In this document: positions 23,590 through 31,559 of the stretch, piece by piece
Layout: the number at the start of each line of letters is the position of its first letter
How positions within the stretch are numbered: position 1 is the first letter of the stretch
Assembly: GCA_025352795.1 (NCBI GenBank)
Contig: JANXSF010000023.1
Span: 1-53,881 of the forward strand
DNA: 53,881 nt
From: Acidobacteriota bacterium
Lineage (GTDB): Bacteria; Acidobacteriota; Terriglobia; Bryobacterales; Bryobacteraceae
Reading direction: 5' to 3'
Position numbers and translations under genes: made by a program
Notes under the pieces: model-generated
Seen by the model: the letters and a program-made list of their open reading frames with translations, nothing else
The model's database searches: none
What the model was told of the DNA's origin: nothing

Positions 23590-23822
23590 CAGGATTCCTT
23601 GATAAATATGCGCAATTGAGCCTCATGAAACGCGGGATCCAAGGACGAATCCACTTGATCGTAAACCTCGTTCAGCCTTCGTGTAATATCAGCGTCTTCA
23701 TTCCGCTGAAGAAACTCTGCCAGAGCCTTGCTATACAGTTCACTGCGCGACACTTTCATTCTGCGGGCTTCTGCCTCTGCCTGCGCAAACAGTTCATCAG
23801 GTAATGAGATGGCGGTTTTCAT
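23586..23822 (-). CDS. mazE: MazE-type ribbon-helix-helix antitoxin
   Basis: 78 residues. MKTAISLPDELFAQAEAEARRMKVSRSELYSKALAEFLQRN is a ribbon-helix-helix DNA-binding domain; the C-terminal segment (LNEVYDQVDSSLDPAFHEAQLRIFIKESW) is the acidic/aromatic tail that in this family wraps the toxin. It is upstream of and overlaps mazF. A perfect inverted repeat (23829-23846) lies immediately upstream of the start, and a TATACT element 5 nt before the ATG with no SD suggests a leaderless, autoregulated transcript. Confidence 0.9.
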   Translation of the reverse strand: MKTAISLPDELFAQAEAEARRMKVSRSELYSKALAEFLQRNEDADITRRLNEVYDQVDSSLDPAFHEAQLRIFIKESW

Positions 23823-23828
23823 AGTTGA

Positions 23829-23846
23829 GTATAACCACAGTTATAC
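23829..23846 (-). promoter_or_regulatory. mazEF operator palindrome overlapping -10
   Basis: GTATAAC-CACA-GTTATAC is a perfect inverted repeat with 7-bp arms and a 4-bp spacer, starting 6 nt upstream of the mazE ATG. Read on the minus strand, its promoter-proximal end forms the -10-like TATACT (23828-23833). A ribbon-helix-helix antitoxin bound here would block RNA polymerase directly. A good -35 is not evident. Confidence 0.7.
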
Positions 23847-24063
23847 CATGAAACCCGGCCCAAGCGTTGTTGTACTGCATTGTCTTTTGGCTGCGTCCCG
23901 GGATATTGCAATGAGGAATTGTCGCTAAACGATACTAAAAGCGACACCAACCTGGATGAATATCGCTAGGAATCCCATAACTTGAAATAGAATGGCACTA
24001 AGCTGACAATGAACTTTACAATGAACTCTTGCATTTATACAGTAACTCTCTTATTGTCAATAT
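23847..24063. promoter_or_regulatory. mazE-fic intergenic region with fic promoter
   Basis: Mostly structureless. Near the end, TTGCAT (24029-24034), a 17-nt spacer and TATTGT (24052-24057) form a good sigma-70-type promoter. TATTGT is 6 nt from the fic ATG, so the transcript would start at or next to the start codon. The sequence ACAATGAACT occurs twice close together (from about 24005), which may be chance. Confidence 0.55.
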
Positions 24064-25278
24064 ATGAATCGTGACACAAACTCTGCAATTGGATACACCA
24101 TTCCACAGTCTTGGATGAGGTATGACATTGCGGTTATCGCCAACGATTTGATTGAAGCAAAGGCCCGTGTCCTTGCTCTTACTACCACTCCTTATCAAAA
24201 AAACTGGGTGGAAGGTCTTCAGGAACTCCAGCTAAAGCGAGAAGTGGCGGGAACGTCCAAAATTGAAGGTGCGGATTTCACGGAAGGAGAGTTGGAGGTG
24301 GCGCTTCGCCAGAATGCTACTGCGGAAGAATTAAAGACACGCTCCCAACGGCAAGCCCATTCCGCAGTGAACACCTATAGGTGGATCGCATCCCTGCCAG
24401 ACGACTTCCCGCTAAATGCGCACTTGATCAAGGAAGTTCACAGAAGAATCGTCACTAATTGCGATGACGATCACTGCGAACCGGGCGTTATTCGAGGGGC
24501 AGACTGCAATGTAACTTTCGGAATACCCAAACACCGCGGATGCGATGGAGGGAAAATGTGCTTGAAAGCCTTCGATGATCTGATTTCCGCGATCAACCAC
24601 GAATTCCGGGGCCACGATCCTCTTATTCAAGCACTCGCAGTGCACTATCATTTTGCTGCCATGCACCCATTTATTGACGGCAATGGAAGAATCGCGAGGG
24701 CTCTTGAGGCTTTGATGCTTCAACGTGCCGACGTCACTGACAGAGCTTTTATCGCCATGTCAAACTACTACTACGATGAAAAGGATACCTACCTTCGCAC
24801 CCTTAGCCAAGTCCGGGAGAATAATCACGATTTGACCCCGTTTCTAAAGTTTGGATTGCTTGGCATCACTTTACAGGCAGGAAGGCTCTATGCCGAAATT
24901 AGGAGAAACATGGAGGTCGTCCTTTTCAGAAACATGATGTACGAACTGTTTAACAAACTAGAATCGCCCAAAAAAAGAGTTATCAAAAATCGGCAAATCG
25001 AAATTCTTAAATTGCTCCTTGAAGTTAGAGAGATGGATTGGCATGACCTACGCCGAAAGATGGAACCACACTATTCCAATAGGGCTAATTTTCAACGAAC
25101 CATAGTTCGAGATGTAAAAGGGTTACAGCAATTGGGTGCCCTTGAAATCAAGCAAATTTCAAAGGGAAAACTCTCCATAAATGCCCGCCTTCAATGGCCC
25201 CAGGAGATCACTGAGAGTGACTTCTTTGCGAAAGTGAATATGCTTCCGAAAGGGAAGACCCACAGCTTTCTTCGTTGA
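24064..25278 (+). CDS. Class II Fic domain AMPylase-type protein (first copy)
   Basis: 404 residues. The Fic catalytic loop is intact: HPFIDGNGRIAR with His201, so it can probably transfer AMP or another nucleotide moiety to a target hydroxyl. An N-terminal inhibitory helix motif of the form [S/T]xxxE[G/N] is present as T64-SKI-E68-G69, which makes it a class II self-inhibited Fic protein; Glu68 is expected to block ATP gamma-phosphate. After the Fic core (about 110-260) the C-terminus is helical and ends in a winged-helix-like segment (RQIEILKLLLEVREMDWHDLRRKM). The gene stands alone, next to mazEF, with its own promoter. Confidence 0.92.
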   Translation: MNRDTNSAIGYTIPQSWMRYDIAVIANDLIEAKARVLALTTTPYQKNWVEGLQELQLKREVAGTSKIEGADFTEGELEVALRQNATAEELKTRSQRQAHSAVNTYRWIASLPDDFPLNAHLIKEVHRRIVTNCDDDHCEPGVIRGADCNVTFGIPKHRGCDGGKMCLKAFDDLISAINHEFRGHDPLIQALAVHYHFAAMHPFIDGNGRIARALEALMLQRADVTDRAFIAMSNYYYDEKDTYLRTLSQVRENNHDLTPFLKFGLLGITLQAGRLYAEIRRNMEVVLFRNMMYELFNKLESPKKRVIKNRQIEILKLLLEVREMDWHDLRRKMEPHYSNRANFQRTIVRDVKGLQQLGALEIKQISKGKLSINARLQWPQEITESDFFAKVNMLPKGKTHSFLR

Positions 25279-25355
25279 GTTGGTAAAGGTTGTAGGACAG
25301 AAATTTCAGAAATCAAGAGCCCCATCAACACTTAAACCGCTAAAATGGTTCTGCT

Positions 25356-26502
25356 ATGACCATTGAAGAACTTGAAAGGGCATACGGAACGCTTCGCCAG
25401 CAGGCCATCGCTGTGCGGAGCTATCTTTGACTCTCCTGCCAAACAGTTAGAACTAGCCAGAACCGAAGCCGCTATCAGCGACCCGTCGTTCTGGAACAGC
25501 CCCGAACTCAGCCAAAAGACCATGCAGGACCGCAAGCGCCTGGAAAATGCCATTTCCCAGGAAGCCAAAGTGGCCAGCATGACGGAAGACCTGGATACCC
25601 TGTTCGAACTGGGCAAGGAAGGCGAAAATGTCACCGGCGACATTGAACGTGACCTGAAAATCTACTCCGGTTACTTGGAAGTGTTGGAAACGGGAATGCT
25701 GCTTTCTGAGGAAAAGGATGGGATGTCGGCCATTCTCAACATTCACCCAGGTGCTGGCGGAACGGAGAGTCAGGACTGGGCGGAAATGCTGATGCGCATG
25801 TATATGCGTTGGGCGGAACGCAATAACTTTGCTTGCGGCGTGACGGATCTGCTTCCCGGTGACGGTGCTGGCATCAAGTCCGTGACTATGGAAATTGAAG
25901 GTGAAAATGTATATGGGTTGCTGAATTCAGAAATCGGCGTGCATCGGCTGGTGCGGATTTCGCCGTTCGATTCCGCAGCGCGTCGACACACCTCATTCGC
26001 CTCAGTATTCGTGATTCCGCTGATTGACGATACGGTGAAGATCGACTTGAAAACGGACGATATTCGGGTGGACGTTTTTCGAGCGTCCGGCGCCGGTGGC
26101 CAGCATGTAAATCGCACGGAATCCGCTGTCCGCATGACGCACATTCCCACCGGGCTAGTAGTGCAATGCCAGAACGAACGTTCACAACATAAAAATCGGG
26201 CTAGCGCCATGAAACAGTTGCGGGCGCGGCTTTATGAGTATGAAATGGATAAAAAGCGGGCGGCTGATCGCAAGCTGGAAGATACCAAGTTGGGCATCAA
26301 CTTCGGTAGCCAAATCCGCAGCTATGTGCTGGCTCCTTATCGCATGATTAAGGATCATCGCACGAAGTTGTCCATTGGCGATGTGGACCGCGTGCTGGAC
26401 GGCGATATCGGCGAACTGCAGCACGCCTTTTTGGTATTCCGCAAAACAGGCAAGATTGCTAGTGACGGCCCTGGTGATGGAAAGGATGACCTGGACGTAT
26501 AA
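25356..26502 (+). CDS. prfB: Peptide chain release factor 2, with programmed +1 frameshift
   Basis: RF2 ends translation at UGA and UAA codons. Reading starts at ATG 25356 and runs 24 codons (MTIEELERAYGTLRQQAIAV...) to an in-frame TGA at 25428-25430 in the context CTT TGA C. A +1 slip on CTT (25425-25427) continues in the frame 25429-26502, giving about 381 residues. A purine-rich CGGAG lies just upstream of the slip site, as in the well-known RF2 autoregulatory site. Later motifs are the UGA/UAA-reading SPF (RISPFDSAARR) and the peptidyl-hydrolysis GGQ (GAGGQHVNRTESAVRMTHIPTG). Low RF2 raises frameshifting and so restores RF2. TAAAAT at 25341 is a possible -10. sua5 overlaps the 3' end. Confidence 0.96.
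25416..25431 (+). promoter_or_regulatory. RF2 programmed frameshift site
   Basis: The bases CGGAGC TAT CTT TGA C hold the three parts of the RF2 recoding site: an SD-like CGGAG, the slippery CTT, and a poorly terminating TGA followed by C. Codons before the TGA are in frame with the ATG at 25356; codons after it are in the +1 frame that encodes the rest of RF2. Confidence 0.95.
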
Positions 26503-27409
26503 AAAAGCAGGGGAACTTCTGCGGGCGGGCAAGTTGGTGGCATTCCCTACGGAAACCGTCTACGGATTGGGAGCCAACGCTCTGGACCGCGCGGCAGTGC
26601 TGCGTATCTATGCAGCCAAATGCAGACCAGCGACAAGTCCGCTGATTGTTCACGTAGCCGATGTGGCTGCTGCCCGCGCATTGGCGGCGGAATGGCCTGA
26701 TTCCGCTGAAAAATTGGCAGCGGCATTCTGGCCCGGACCTTTGACCATAGTGGTGAAGAAAATCAGCGCCATACCCGATGAAGTTACTGCAGGCTTAGGT
26801 ACAGTGGGCTTGCGAATACCAGCGCATCCGGTTGCTTTGGAATTACTCAGGGAAGCCGGCGTACCAGTGGCCGCGCCCAGTGCCAATCGATTCACGGAAC
26901 TTTCACCAACTCGGGCGGAACATGTTCGGCAGAGCTTGGGCGACAGTGTGGATTTGATTGTGGATGGCGGCGCTTGCACGGTGGGCATTGAATCGACGGT
27001 GGTGTCTGTTGTGGGAGTGGTGCCGATATTGTTGCGGCCCGGAATGATTTCGCAAGCCCAATTGGAAACAGTGCTGGGGCCGATCGCTACAGTGAGTGCC
27101 TTGGATGACGGGGCAGCACATCCTGCCCCTGGAATGCATCGCAAGCATTATAGTCCACGGACACCGTTACGGTTGGGCATTCCGCCGGACTCGAATTGCG
27201 GCTATTTGTGGCATACCGTGACCCGACCGGCGGAAGTCAGCGTGCGAATGCCGCATGATCCGGCAAAGTATGCCGAGCAATTGTATGAAGCGCTGCATCG
27301 GATGGACGCGGCGGGAGTTCCAGTGATTTACGTGGAACCATTGCCTGAACAGGCCGCCTGGACCGCGATTCAAGATCGGCTAATTCGTGCGGCTGTGAAT
27401 GCAATTTGA
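26486..27409 (+). CDS. sua5: L-threonylcarbamoyladenylate synthase
   Basis: Makes threonylcarbamoyl-AMP from Thr, bicarbonate and ATP for the t6A37 modification of ANN-decoding tRNAs. The YrdC domain is clear: ELLRAGKLVAFPTETVYGLGANA, IYAAKCRPATSPLIVHV, FWPGPLTIVV, RIPAHPVALELLREAGVPVAAPSAN and LSPTRAEHV. After it, IESTVVSV and LLRPGMI lead into the extra C-terminal Sua5 domain (PAPGMHRKHYSPRTPLRL, residues from about 205), so this is the long Sua5 rather than the short TsaC form. The start codon is inside the end of prfB; ATG 26486 is chosen, and ATG 26477 in the same frame is possible. Confidence 0.93.
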   Translation: MTWTYKKAGELLRAGKLVAFPTETVYGLGANALDRAAVLRIYAAKCRPATSPLIVHVADVAAARALAAEWPDSAEKLAAAFWPGPLTIVVKKISAIPDEVTAGLGTVGLRIPAHPVALELLREAGVPVAAPSANRFTELSPTRAEHVRQSLGDSVDLIVDGGACTVGIESTVVSVVGVVPILLRPGMISQAQLETVLGPIATVSALDDGAAHPAPGMHRKHYSPRTPLRLGIPPDSNCGYLWHTVTRPAEVSVRMPHDPAKYAEQLYEALHRMDAAGVPVIYVEPLPEQAAWTAIQDRLIRAAVNAI

Positions 27410-27418
27410 GGGGCCTTA

Positions 27419-28873
27419 CTATTTGTATGGATCCATTGTCATGCGGTAGTCACCATTTTTATTTGCATCAATGAACGTCATGATGACCCCGTCGCCCACG
27501 CCATCAATGTGACGGTATAGCCATGTCTCTTCCGGAGGTCCGCCATCGCGTCCGGCTGGATGAGTCTCCTTCTCGTCGGATGGCCCATAAATGATGTACA
27601 TTCGGCCTCTATCCGTCTCCCATCCGGCAGTGCCACCCACAGAAAAACGTTCATTCGTATAGGCAATGCGGCGGTAATGTTCCTCCTTGAATTCATTCTG
27701 CGACGTGTTGGGGGTGGGGTCGCGCACTAACCAGAATTTCTTGATGAACTCTTCGCGGTCGCGATTCGAGTTCAGTGCAAGGAAAGCTTGGCTCTCTGCG
27801 GGGGTAATAATATAAGCCACATCCTCCTTCAGCCAATTCATATAAGGAGCGGCTTGTGTATCTTGTGGTGGTGTTGCGTTGGATTGCCATGCGGCGAGCA
27901 ACCCAATGGCGATTAGAGTAATCGGAGCGGCGGCAAGACGCAATCGCACCGGCTGTTGCGGATAAAGCAAACGATGTATTCTTTTCACGAGACCAGTTCC
28001 TCCTGTAGCCGTCATAGCGGCTGTTCCCATATTTTCAGAAACCCAGCGGGTTTGTTCGAGTGCAGCCAAGGCTGCTGCATATTCATGTGCCCCGCCGGTG
28101 CCAGCCGCTGCAATGTCGTCGCAGCAGTGTTCCCGTTCGGCGCGGATTACTTTTGAAATCCACCAGATAGCCGGGTGGTAATAGAACAATCCTTCGGCGA
28201 TTGTTTGCAGAAGGTTCACCATGTAGTCGCCGCGCCGGATGTGGGCGAGTTCGTGCAGCAGGATTGCTTCCACTTGGTTTGAGGGCATGGATGTGAGCAT
28301 ACCGGCTGGCACCAGGATCACCGGACGCAGGTATCCGATCACCGCTGGCGTGTTGGCGAAACACGTTTCCAGCAACGCTACAGATTGTTGGACGCAGAGG
28401 CGCAAGGCAAGTTGACCCAGCCGCTGTTGCCAATGAGCGGGTGCGCTACAGACACCATGTTTGCGCAGCCGTTGCGCAGCCATGTATCCGAAAACGGTGC
28501 GCAGCTGAAATAGTAGGACGCCAGCGATCCATAGTGGCGCGAGCCAGGGCAAAACGTCGCGGGGGAATGTGGAGGCGCTGTCTCTTGCGAGTCCATGAAT
28601 GTTGACTGGCGCGAGTGGCATGGCTGGAATTGCATCGCCTGCTGATGCTTGTGATGGCGGCAGTTGACGCACGAACGTGGCCACGAACTCGGCCAACGCG
28701 GTTATCAACGCCAGACAGGCGGCGGTGTAGCGTGTGCGCGACGATTTCGTGAACTCTAACATGGCTGCAAGCAATAAGGCCAAGACAGTGCCTTGCCATA
28801 GCGAATGATAGAGCGCCCATCCAAGCGCATCACACATTGGGGTACGTACCAAGGATTCGAGTATTCCGGTCAT
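27419..28873 (-). CDS. BlaR1/M56-type membrane metallopeptidase fused to a GWxTD domain
   Basis: 484 residues. The N-terminal half is an M56 peptidase with about four transmembrane helices and the zinc site HELAHIRRGD, followed by FYYHPAIWWISKVIRAEREHCCDD with the third ligand. A further membrane segment (LAAAPITLIAIGLLAAWQS) connects to a C-terminal domain of about 130 residues that carries the GWxTD signature (GWETDRGRMYIIYGPSDEKE) and the typical FIKKFWLVRDPTPNT...EHYRRIAYTNERF. It has no penicillin-binding sensor domain, so the signal differs from that of true BlaR1. It overlaps the BlaI gene by 4 nt. Likely role: a transmembrane sensor protease that inactivates the adjacent repressor (inference from the BlaR1-BlaI paradigm). 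Confidence 0.9.
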   Translation of the reverse strand: MTGILESLVRTPMCDALGWALYHSLWQGTVLALLLAAMLEFTKSSRTRYTAACLALITALAEFVATFVRQLPPSQASAGDAIPAMPLAPVNIHGLARDSASTFPRDVLPWLAPLWIAGVLLFQLRTVFGYMAAQRLRKHGVCSAPAHWQQRLGQLALRLCVQQSVALLETCFANTPAVIGYLRPVILVPAGMLTSMPSNQVEAILLHELAHIRRGDYMVNLLQTIAEGLFYYHPAIWWISKVIRAEREHCCDDIAAAGTGGAHEYAAALAALEQTRWVSENMGTAAMTATGGTGLVKRIHRLLYPQQPVRLRLAAAPITLIAIGLLAAWQSNATPPQDTQAAPYMNWLKEDVAYIITPAESQAFLALNSNRDREEFIKKFWLVRDPTPNTSQNEFKEEHYRRIAYTNERFSVGGTAGWETDRGRMYIIYGPSDEKETHPAGRDGGPPEETWLYRHIDGVGDGVIMTFIDANKNGDYRMTMDPYK

Positions 28874-29256
28874 GGCATCTCCTTTTCATACTGGTCAAGC
28901 ATACGCCGCAATTCGGCCAACTCGCGTTTGGAGGTCTTTTGGGCAGATAAAGCGCCCATCATGAGTTCTCTGGCGGAGCCCTTAAACGCGCGATGAAGCA
29001 GGTCGCCCGCAAGCTGACTCTGCGTCCAGACCATGGGGCGCGATGCTTCATAAATGTGCGAACGTTCGGTGTCATCACGATTTACCAAGCCTTTTTCTGC
29101 CATAATCTGAAGCTGCTTCAGTACGGTTGTGTACTGGGTCGGCTTTCGGCTGGCGATTACTTCGTGGATGTCGCGAACAGTTGCTGGTCCGCGGCTCCAC
29201 AAGACGGTGAGAATTTCAAGCTCTGCTTCAGTGGGTTTAGGAGGGTCGGGCTGCAT
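28870..29256 (-). CDS. BlaI/MecI-family transcriptional repressor
   Basis: 128 residues. PKPTEAELEILTVLWSRGPATVRDIHEVIASRKPTQYTTVLKQLQIMAEKGLVNRDDTERSHIYEA is the MecI/BlaI winged helix, and the C-terminal helices serve for dimerisation and can be cleaved by the partner peptidase. The ATG at 29256 has no SD. A TTGACG-17-TATCTT promoter lies just upstream, with its -10 ending 8 nt before the ATG, so the mRNA should be nearly leaderless. Overlaps the M56-GWxTD gene by 4 nt. Confidence 0.94.
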   Translation of the reverse strand: MQPDPPKPTEAELEILTVLWSRGPATVRDIHEVIASRKPTQYTTVLKQLQIMAEKGLVNRDDTERSHIYEASRPMVWTQSQLAGDLLHRAFKGSARELMMGALSAQKTSKRELAELRRMLDQYEKEMP

Positions 29257-29264
29257 CTACGACG

Positions 29265-29293
29265 AAGATACTACGATGAACATCGTACGTCAA
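29265..29293 (-). promoter_or_regulatory. blaI promoter with internal operator
   Basis: On the minus strand TTGACG (29288-29293) is the -35 and TATCTT (29265-29270) the -10, with a 17-nt spacer. The spacer holds a perfect inverted repeat, TACGATG-AA-CATCGTA (29272-29287, plus-strand reading). An operator between -35 and -10 explains autorepression by the BlaI-type protein. Confidence 0.75.
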
Positions 29294-29421
29294 GTAAAAT
29301 TATTGGATAGGGAGTGTATTTCCTGGCGGAAGCTCGGGTGGTCCGCTAAGCCCACCCTTCCATATAATTCGGAAACTATGTGCCAATCCCATCCCCATTC
29401 GTTTGTGCTATCCTGCATCAC

Positions 29422-29787
29422 ATGACTACTGAAGAGATCGGAAAACAGCTAGTATCTTTATGCAACCAGGGCAAAGGCATGGAAGCAATCAAAACACTTT
29501 ATTCACCCGATGTTGTTAGCGTTGAGGCGATGGCAATGCCTGATGGATCACGCGAAACCAAGGGACTGCCGGGAGTAATTGGGAAGTCTGAATGGTGGTT
29601 GTCGGCCCATGAAGTTCACTCTGGGCTGGCAGAAGGACCATTGGTATCCCCTGCCCATTTCTGCGTGCGGTTCAAGTACGACGTCACGTTGAAGCAAACA
29701 GGCAAGCGCTTTGTTATGGAAGAGCTGGGAGTTTACCAGGTGGCCGATGGCAAAATCACCCGCGAAGAGTTTTTCTACGCCATGTAG
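29422..29787 (+). CDS. SnoaL-like/NTF2-fold protein
   Basis: 121 residues from ATG 29422 (MTTEEIGKQLVSLCNQGKGMEAIKTLYSPDVVSVEAM). This helix start, the aromatic strands and the end LGVYQVADGKITREEFFYAM fit the cone-shaped NTF2-like/SnoaL family of small cytoplasmic proteins. No catalytic residues can be assigned, so a ligand-binding or isomerase-type role is only a family-level statement. TATCCT at 29409-29414, preceded by TGC (extended -10), is 7 nt from the ATG, suggesting a leaderless mRNA. The convergent HDOD gene ends 2 nt after its stop. Confidence 0.8.
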   Translation: MTTEEIGKQLVSLCNQGKGMEAIKTLYSPDVVSVEAMAMPDGSRETKGLPGVIGKSEWWLSAHEVHSGLAEGPLVSPAHFCVRFKYDVTLKQTGKRFVMEELGVYQVADGKITREEFFYAM

Positions 29788-29789
29788 GG

Positions 29790-30686
29790 TTAAAAAGCTG
29801 AGCGCATTGAATCAAACTCGGCAACAAAAGTCTTGAGGATTTTTTCACTAACGTCACCCCAGCCCTGCTCTTGAAGGAATGGGGAGACATCTTCTGGCGG
29901 ATTGCGAGTTGCTTCAATAGAAACGCCCATGCGGTTCACCAGATTATTGGCCAACCCAACTATTTGGCCTAGTGGGACCAGCCCTTGTAACTGGGAGGGC
30001 GGAAAATGATGCGTTTCGGCGGCCAACTGGATTGACCGGGGAAGATTCCATTGTTTCAAAATAATGCCCGACAATTCCCCATGAGAAAAGCCTAGAACCT
30101 CCTGCTCACATTGCCATCCGGGCATTGCCGATTCCCTTTCCAACTCTTGAATGAGAACCAATTCCTGGGGTAAACCAAGGGCGATCACCATGCGGCCAAT
30201 ATCGTGCAATAAGCCTGCAACAAATGCGCCTTCCCCGAATTCAACCTCTTTGTGCAAAGCCATTTGATCGGCCATAATCGCGCAGGCTGCGGCATGCAGG
30301 TTATAGCGCGGAGTTGACCAGGTTTTGGGGGTCCGAACTTGAGAAAATATCCTTGAAACAGACAAGCCCAGGACCAAATTACGCAACTTCGGGATCCCTA
30401 AAATGGCAATGGCATGACGGACACTCCCGATAGTCCCACGGCACCCATAAGCAGCGGAATTCACCGTTCTTAGCAACTGACCTGCAATGATAGAATCCCG
30501 CTCAACCCAATCTGCCAGTTCCCCTACACTGACGTCCTCTTTCGATAAGGTGGCCAGCAGTTTACTGAACACTGGGGAGAACGGCGGCAACTGAAGCAAG
30601 CTTTTTAGCGCGCTTTTCTGGAACTCTTCACTTTGCTCGGCGGATACCATCTGCTGCAAGATCATCTGAGTCCTATCGGTCACCAT
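29790..30686 (-). CDS. HDOD domain signal-output protein
   Basis: 298 residues from ATG 30686 (a TTG at 30704 is in frame and possible). The HDOD domain is seen as LLQLPPFSPVFSKLLATLSKEDVSVGELADWVERDSIIAGQLLRTVNSAAYGCRGTIGSVRHAIAILGIPKLRNLVLGLSVSRIF. Unlike many HDOD proteins it retains an HD pair (AGLLHDIGRMVIAL). HDOD proteins regulate chemotaxis, c-di-GMP and stress responses; no attached GGDEF, EAL or receiver domain is present. It diverges from the ABC exporter genes with 50 nt between. Confidence 0.88.
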   Translation of the reverse strand: MVTDRTQMILQQMVSAEQSEEFQKSALKSLLQLPPFSPVFSKLLATLSKEDVSVGELADWVERDSIIAGQLLRTVNSAAYGCRGTIGSVRHAIAILGIPKLRNLVLGLSVSRIFSQVRTPKTWSTPRYNLHAAACAIMADQMALHKEVEFGEGAFVAGLLHDIGRMVIALGLPQELVLIQELERESAMPGWQCEQEVLGFSHGELSGIILKQWNLPRSIQLAAETHHFPPSQLQGLVPLGQIVGLANNLVNRMGVSIEATRNPPEDVSPFLQEQGWGDVSEKILKTFVAEFDSMRSAF

Positions 30687-30736
30687 TTCATTTTCTTGAA
30701 CCAATTTTCAGTTGGGCTAAGATATAGGTACCTGAC

Positions 30737-31558
30737 ATGGATATTGAGGAAAACTCACCCCCGGCTCTTTCCACGGAAAACATCCCTCCGCCGCTCCCTC
30801 CACCTGAACCTCCTGCTGCTGTTTCCGTGCTTCATCTGCGGAAGGTGTATGGGGACAAAGTGGCCGTGGATGATCTTACATTTTCTGTGCCTCGCGGCTG
30901 CTTTTTTGGATTTCTTGGTCCAAACGGTGCTGGCAAAACTACCACGATCAAAATGCTGATGGGTTTGGCCATGCCCTCTTCTGGAACCATGGAATTACTG
31001 GGCCTGCCCATGCCCCAAAAATCGTTGGAAATCAAGAAGCTCATCGGATTGGTCCCCGACGATACACTGTTGTTCGATCACTTGACCGGCCTTGAATTCC
31101 TGGAATTTGTCGGTCGCATGTATGGTCTGCCCGCTACGGTGGCCAGGGAACGAGCTCGTGAATTGATGGCGCTGTTTGAAATGGATAACGAAGAGCGTAC
31201 CTTGATTTGGCAATATTCGAAAGGCATGCGCAAGCGTGTGGCCATGGCTGCCGCATTGATCCACAGACCGCAACTGTTCTTGATGGATGAACCGTTTGAA
31301 GGTGTCGACGTGGTTGGTGCCCGGCTGATGAAAGACATTTTATTGGATCGGGTAAAAGACGGCGCGACCATTTTTTTAACCAGCCATGTGTTGGAAGTGG
31401 TGGAGCGCCTGTGCGACCGCGTGGGAATTATTCACGAAGGCAAATTAGTGATTGACGACACAATCACCAACCTGCGGCACGGCACGGAAACGTTGGAAGA
31501 CATTTTTGTTCGCGCAGTAGGCGGAAGTCGTTTACGCGAGCATCTGGAGTGGTTGTAG
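30737..31558 (+). CDS. ABC transporter ATP-binding protein (ABC-2 exporter type)
   Basis: 273 residues. After a Pro-rich N-terminal extension (about residues 7-25) the nucleotide-binding domain has Walker A GPNGAGKTTTIKMLMGL, Q-loop region LIGLVPDDTLLFDHLTG, the signature as YSKGMRKRVAMAAALIHRPQL, Walker B LFLMDEPFEG, and the switch His in FLTSHVLEVVERLCDR. The helical domain and the short C-terminus resemble CcmA/DrrA-type exporters. It pairs with the permease beginning 1 nt after its stop. The transported substrate is unknown. Confidence 0.94.
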   Translation: MDIEENSPPALSTENIPPPLPPPEPPAAVSVLHLRKVYGDKVAVDDLTFSVPRGCFFGFLGPNGAGKTTTIKMLMGLAMPSSGTMELLGLPMPQKSLEIKKLIGLVPDDTLLFDHLTGLEFLEFVGRMYGLPATVARERARELMALFEMDNEERTLIWQYSKGMRKRVAMAAALIHRPQLFLMDEPFEGVDVVGARLMKDILLDRVKDGATIFLTSHVLEVVERLCDRVGIIHEGKLVIDDTITNLRHGTETLEDIFVRAVGGSRLREHLEWL

Positions 31559-31559
31559 C

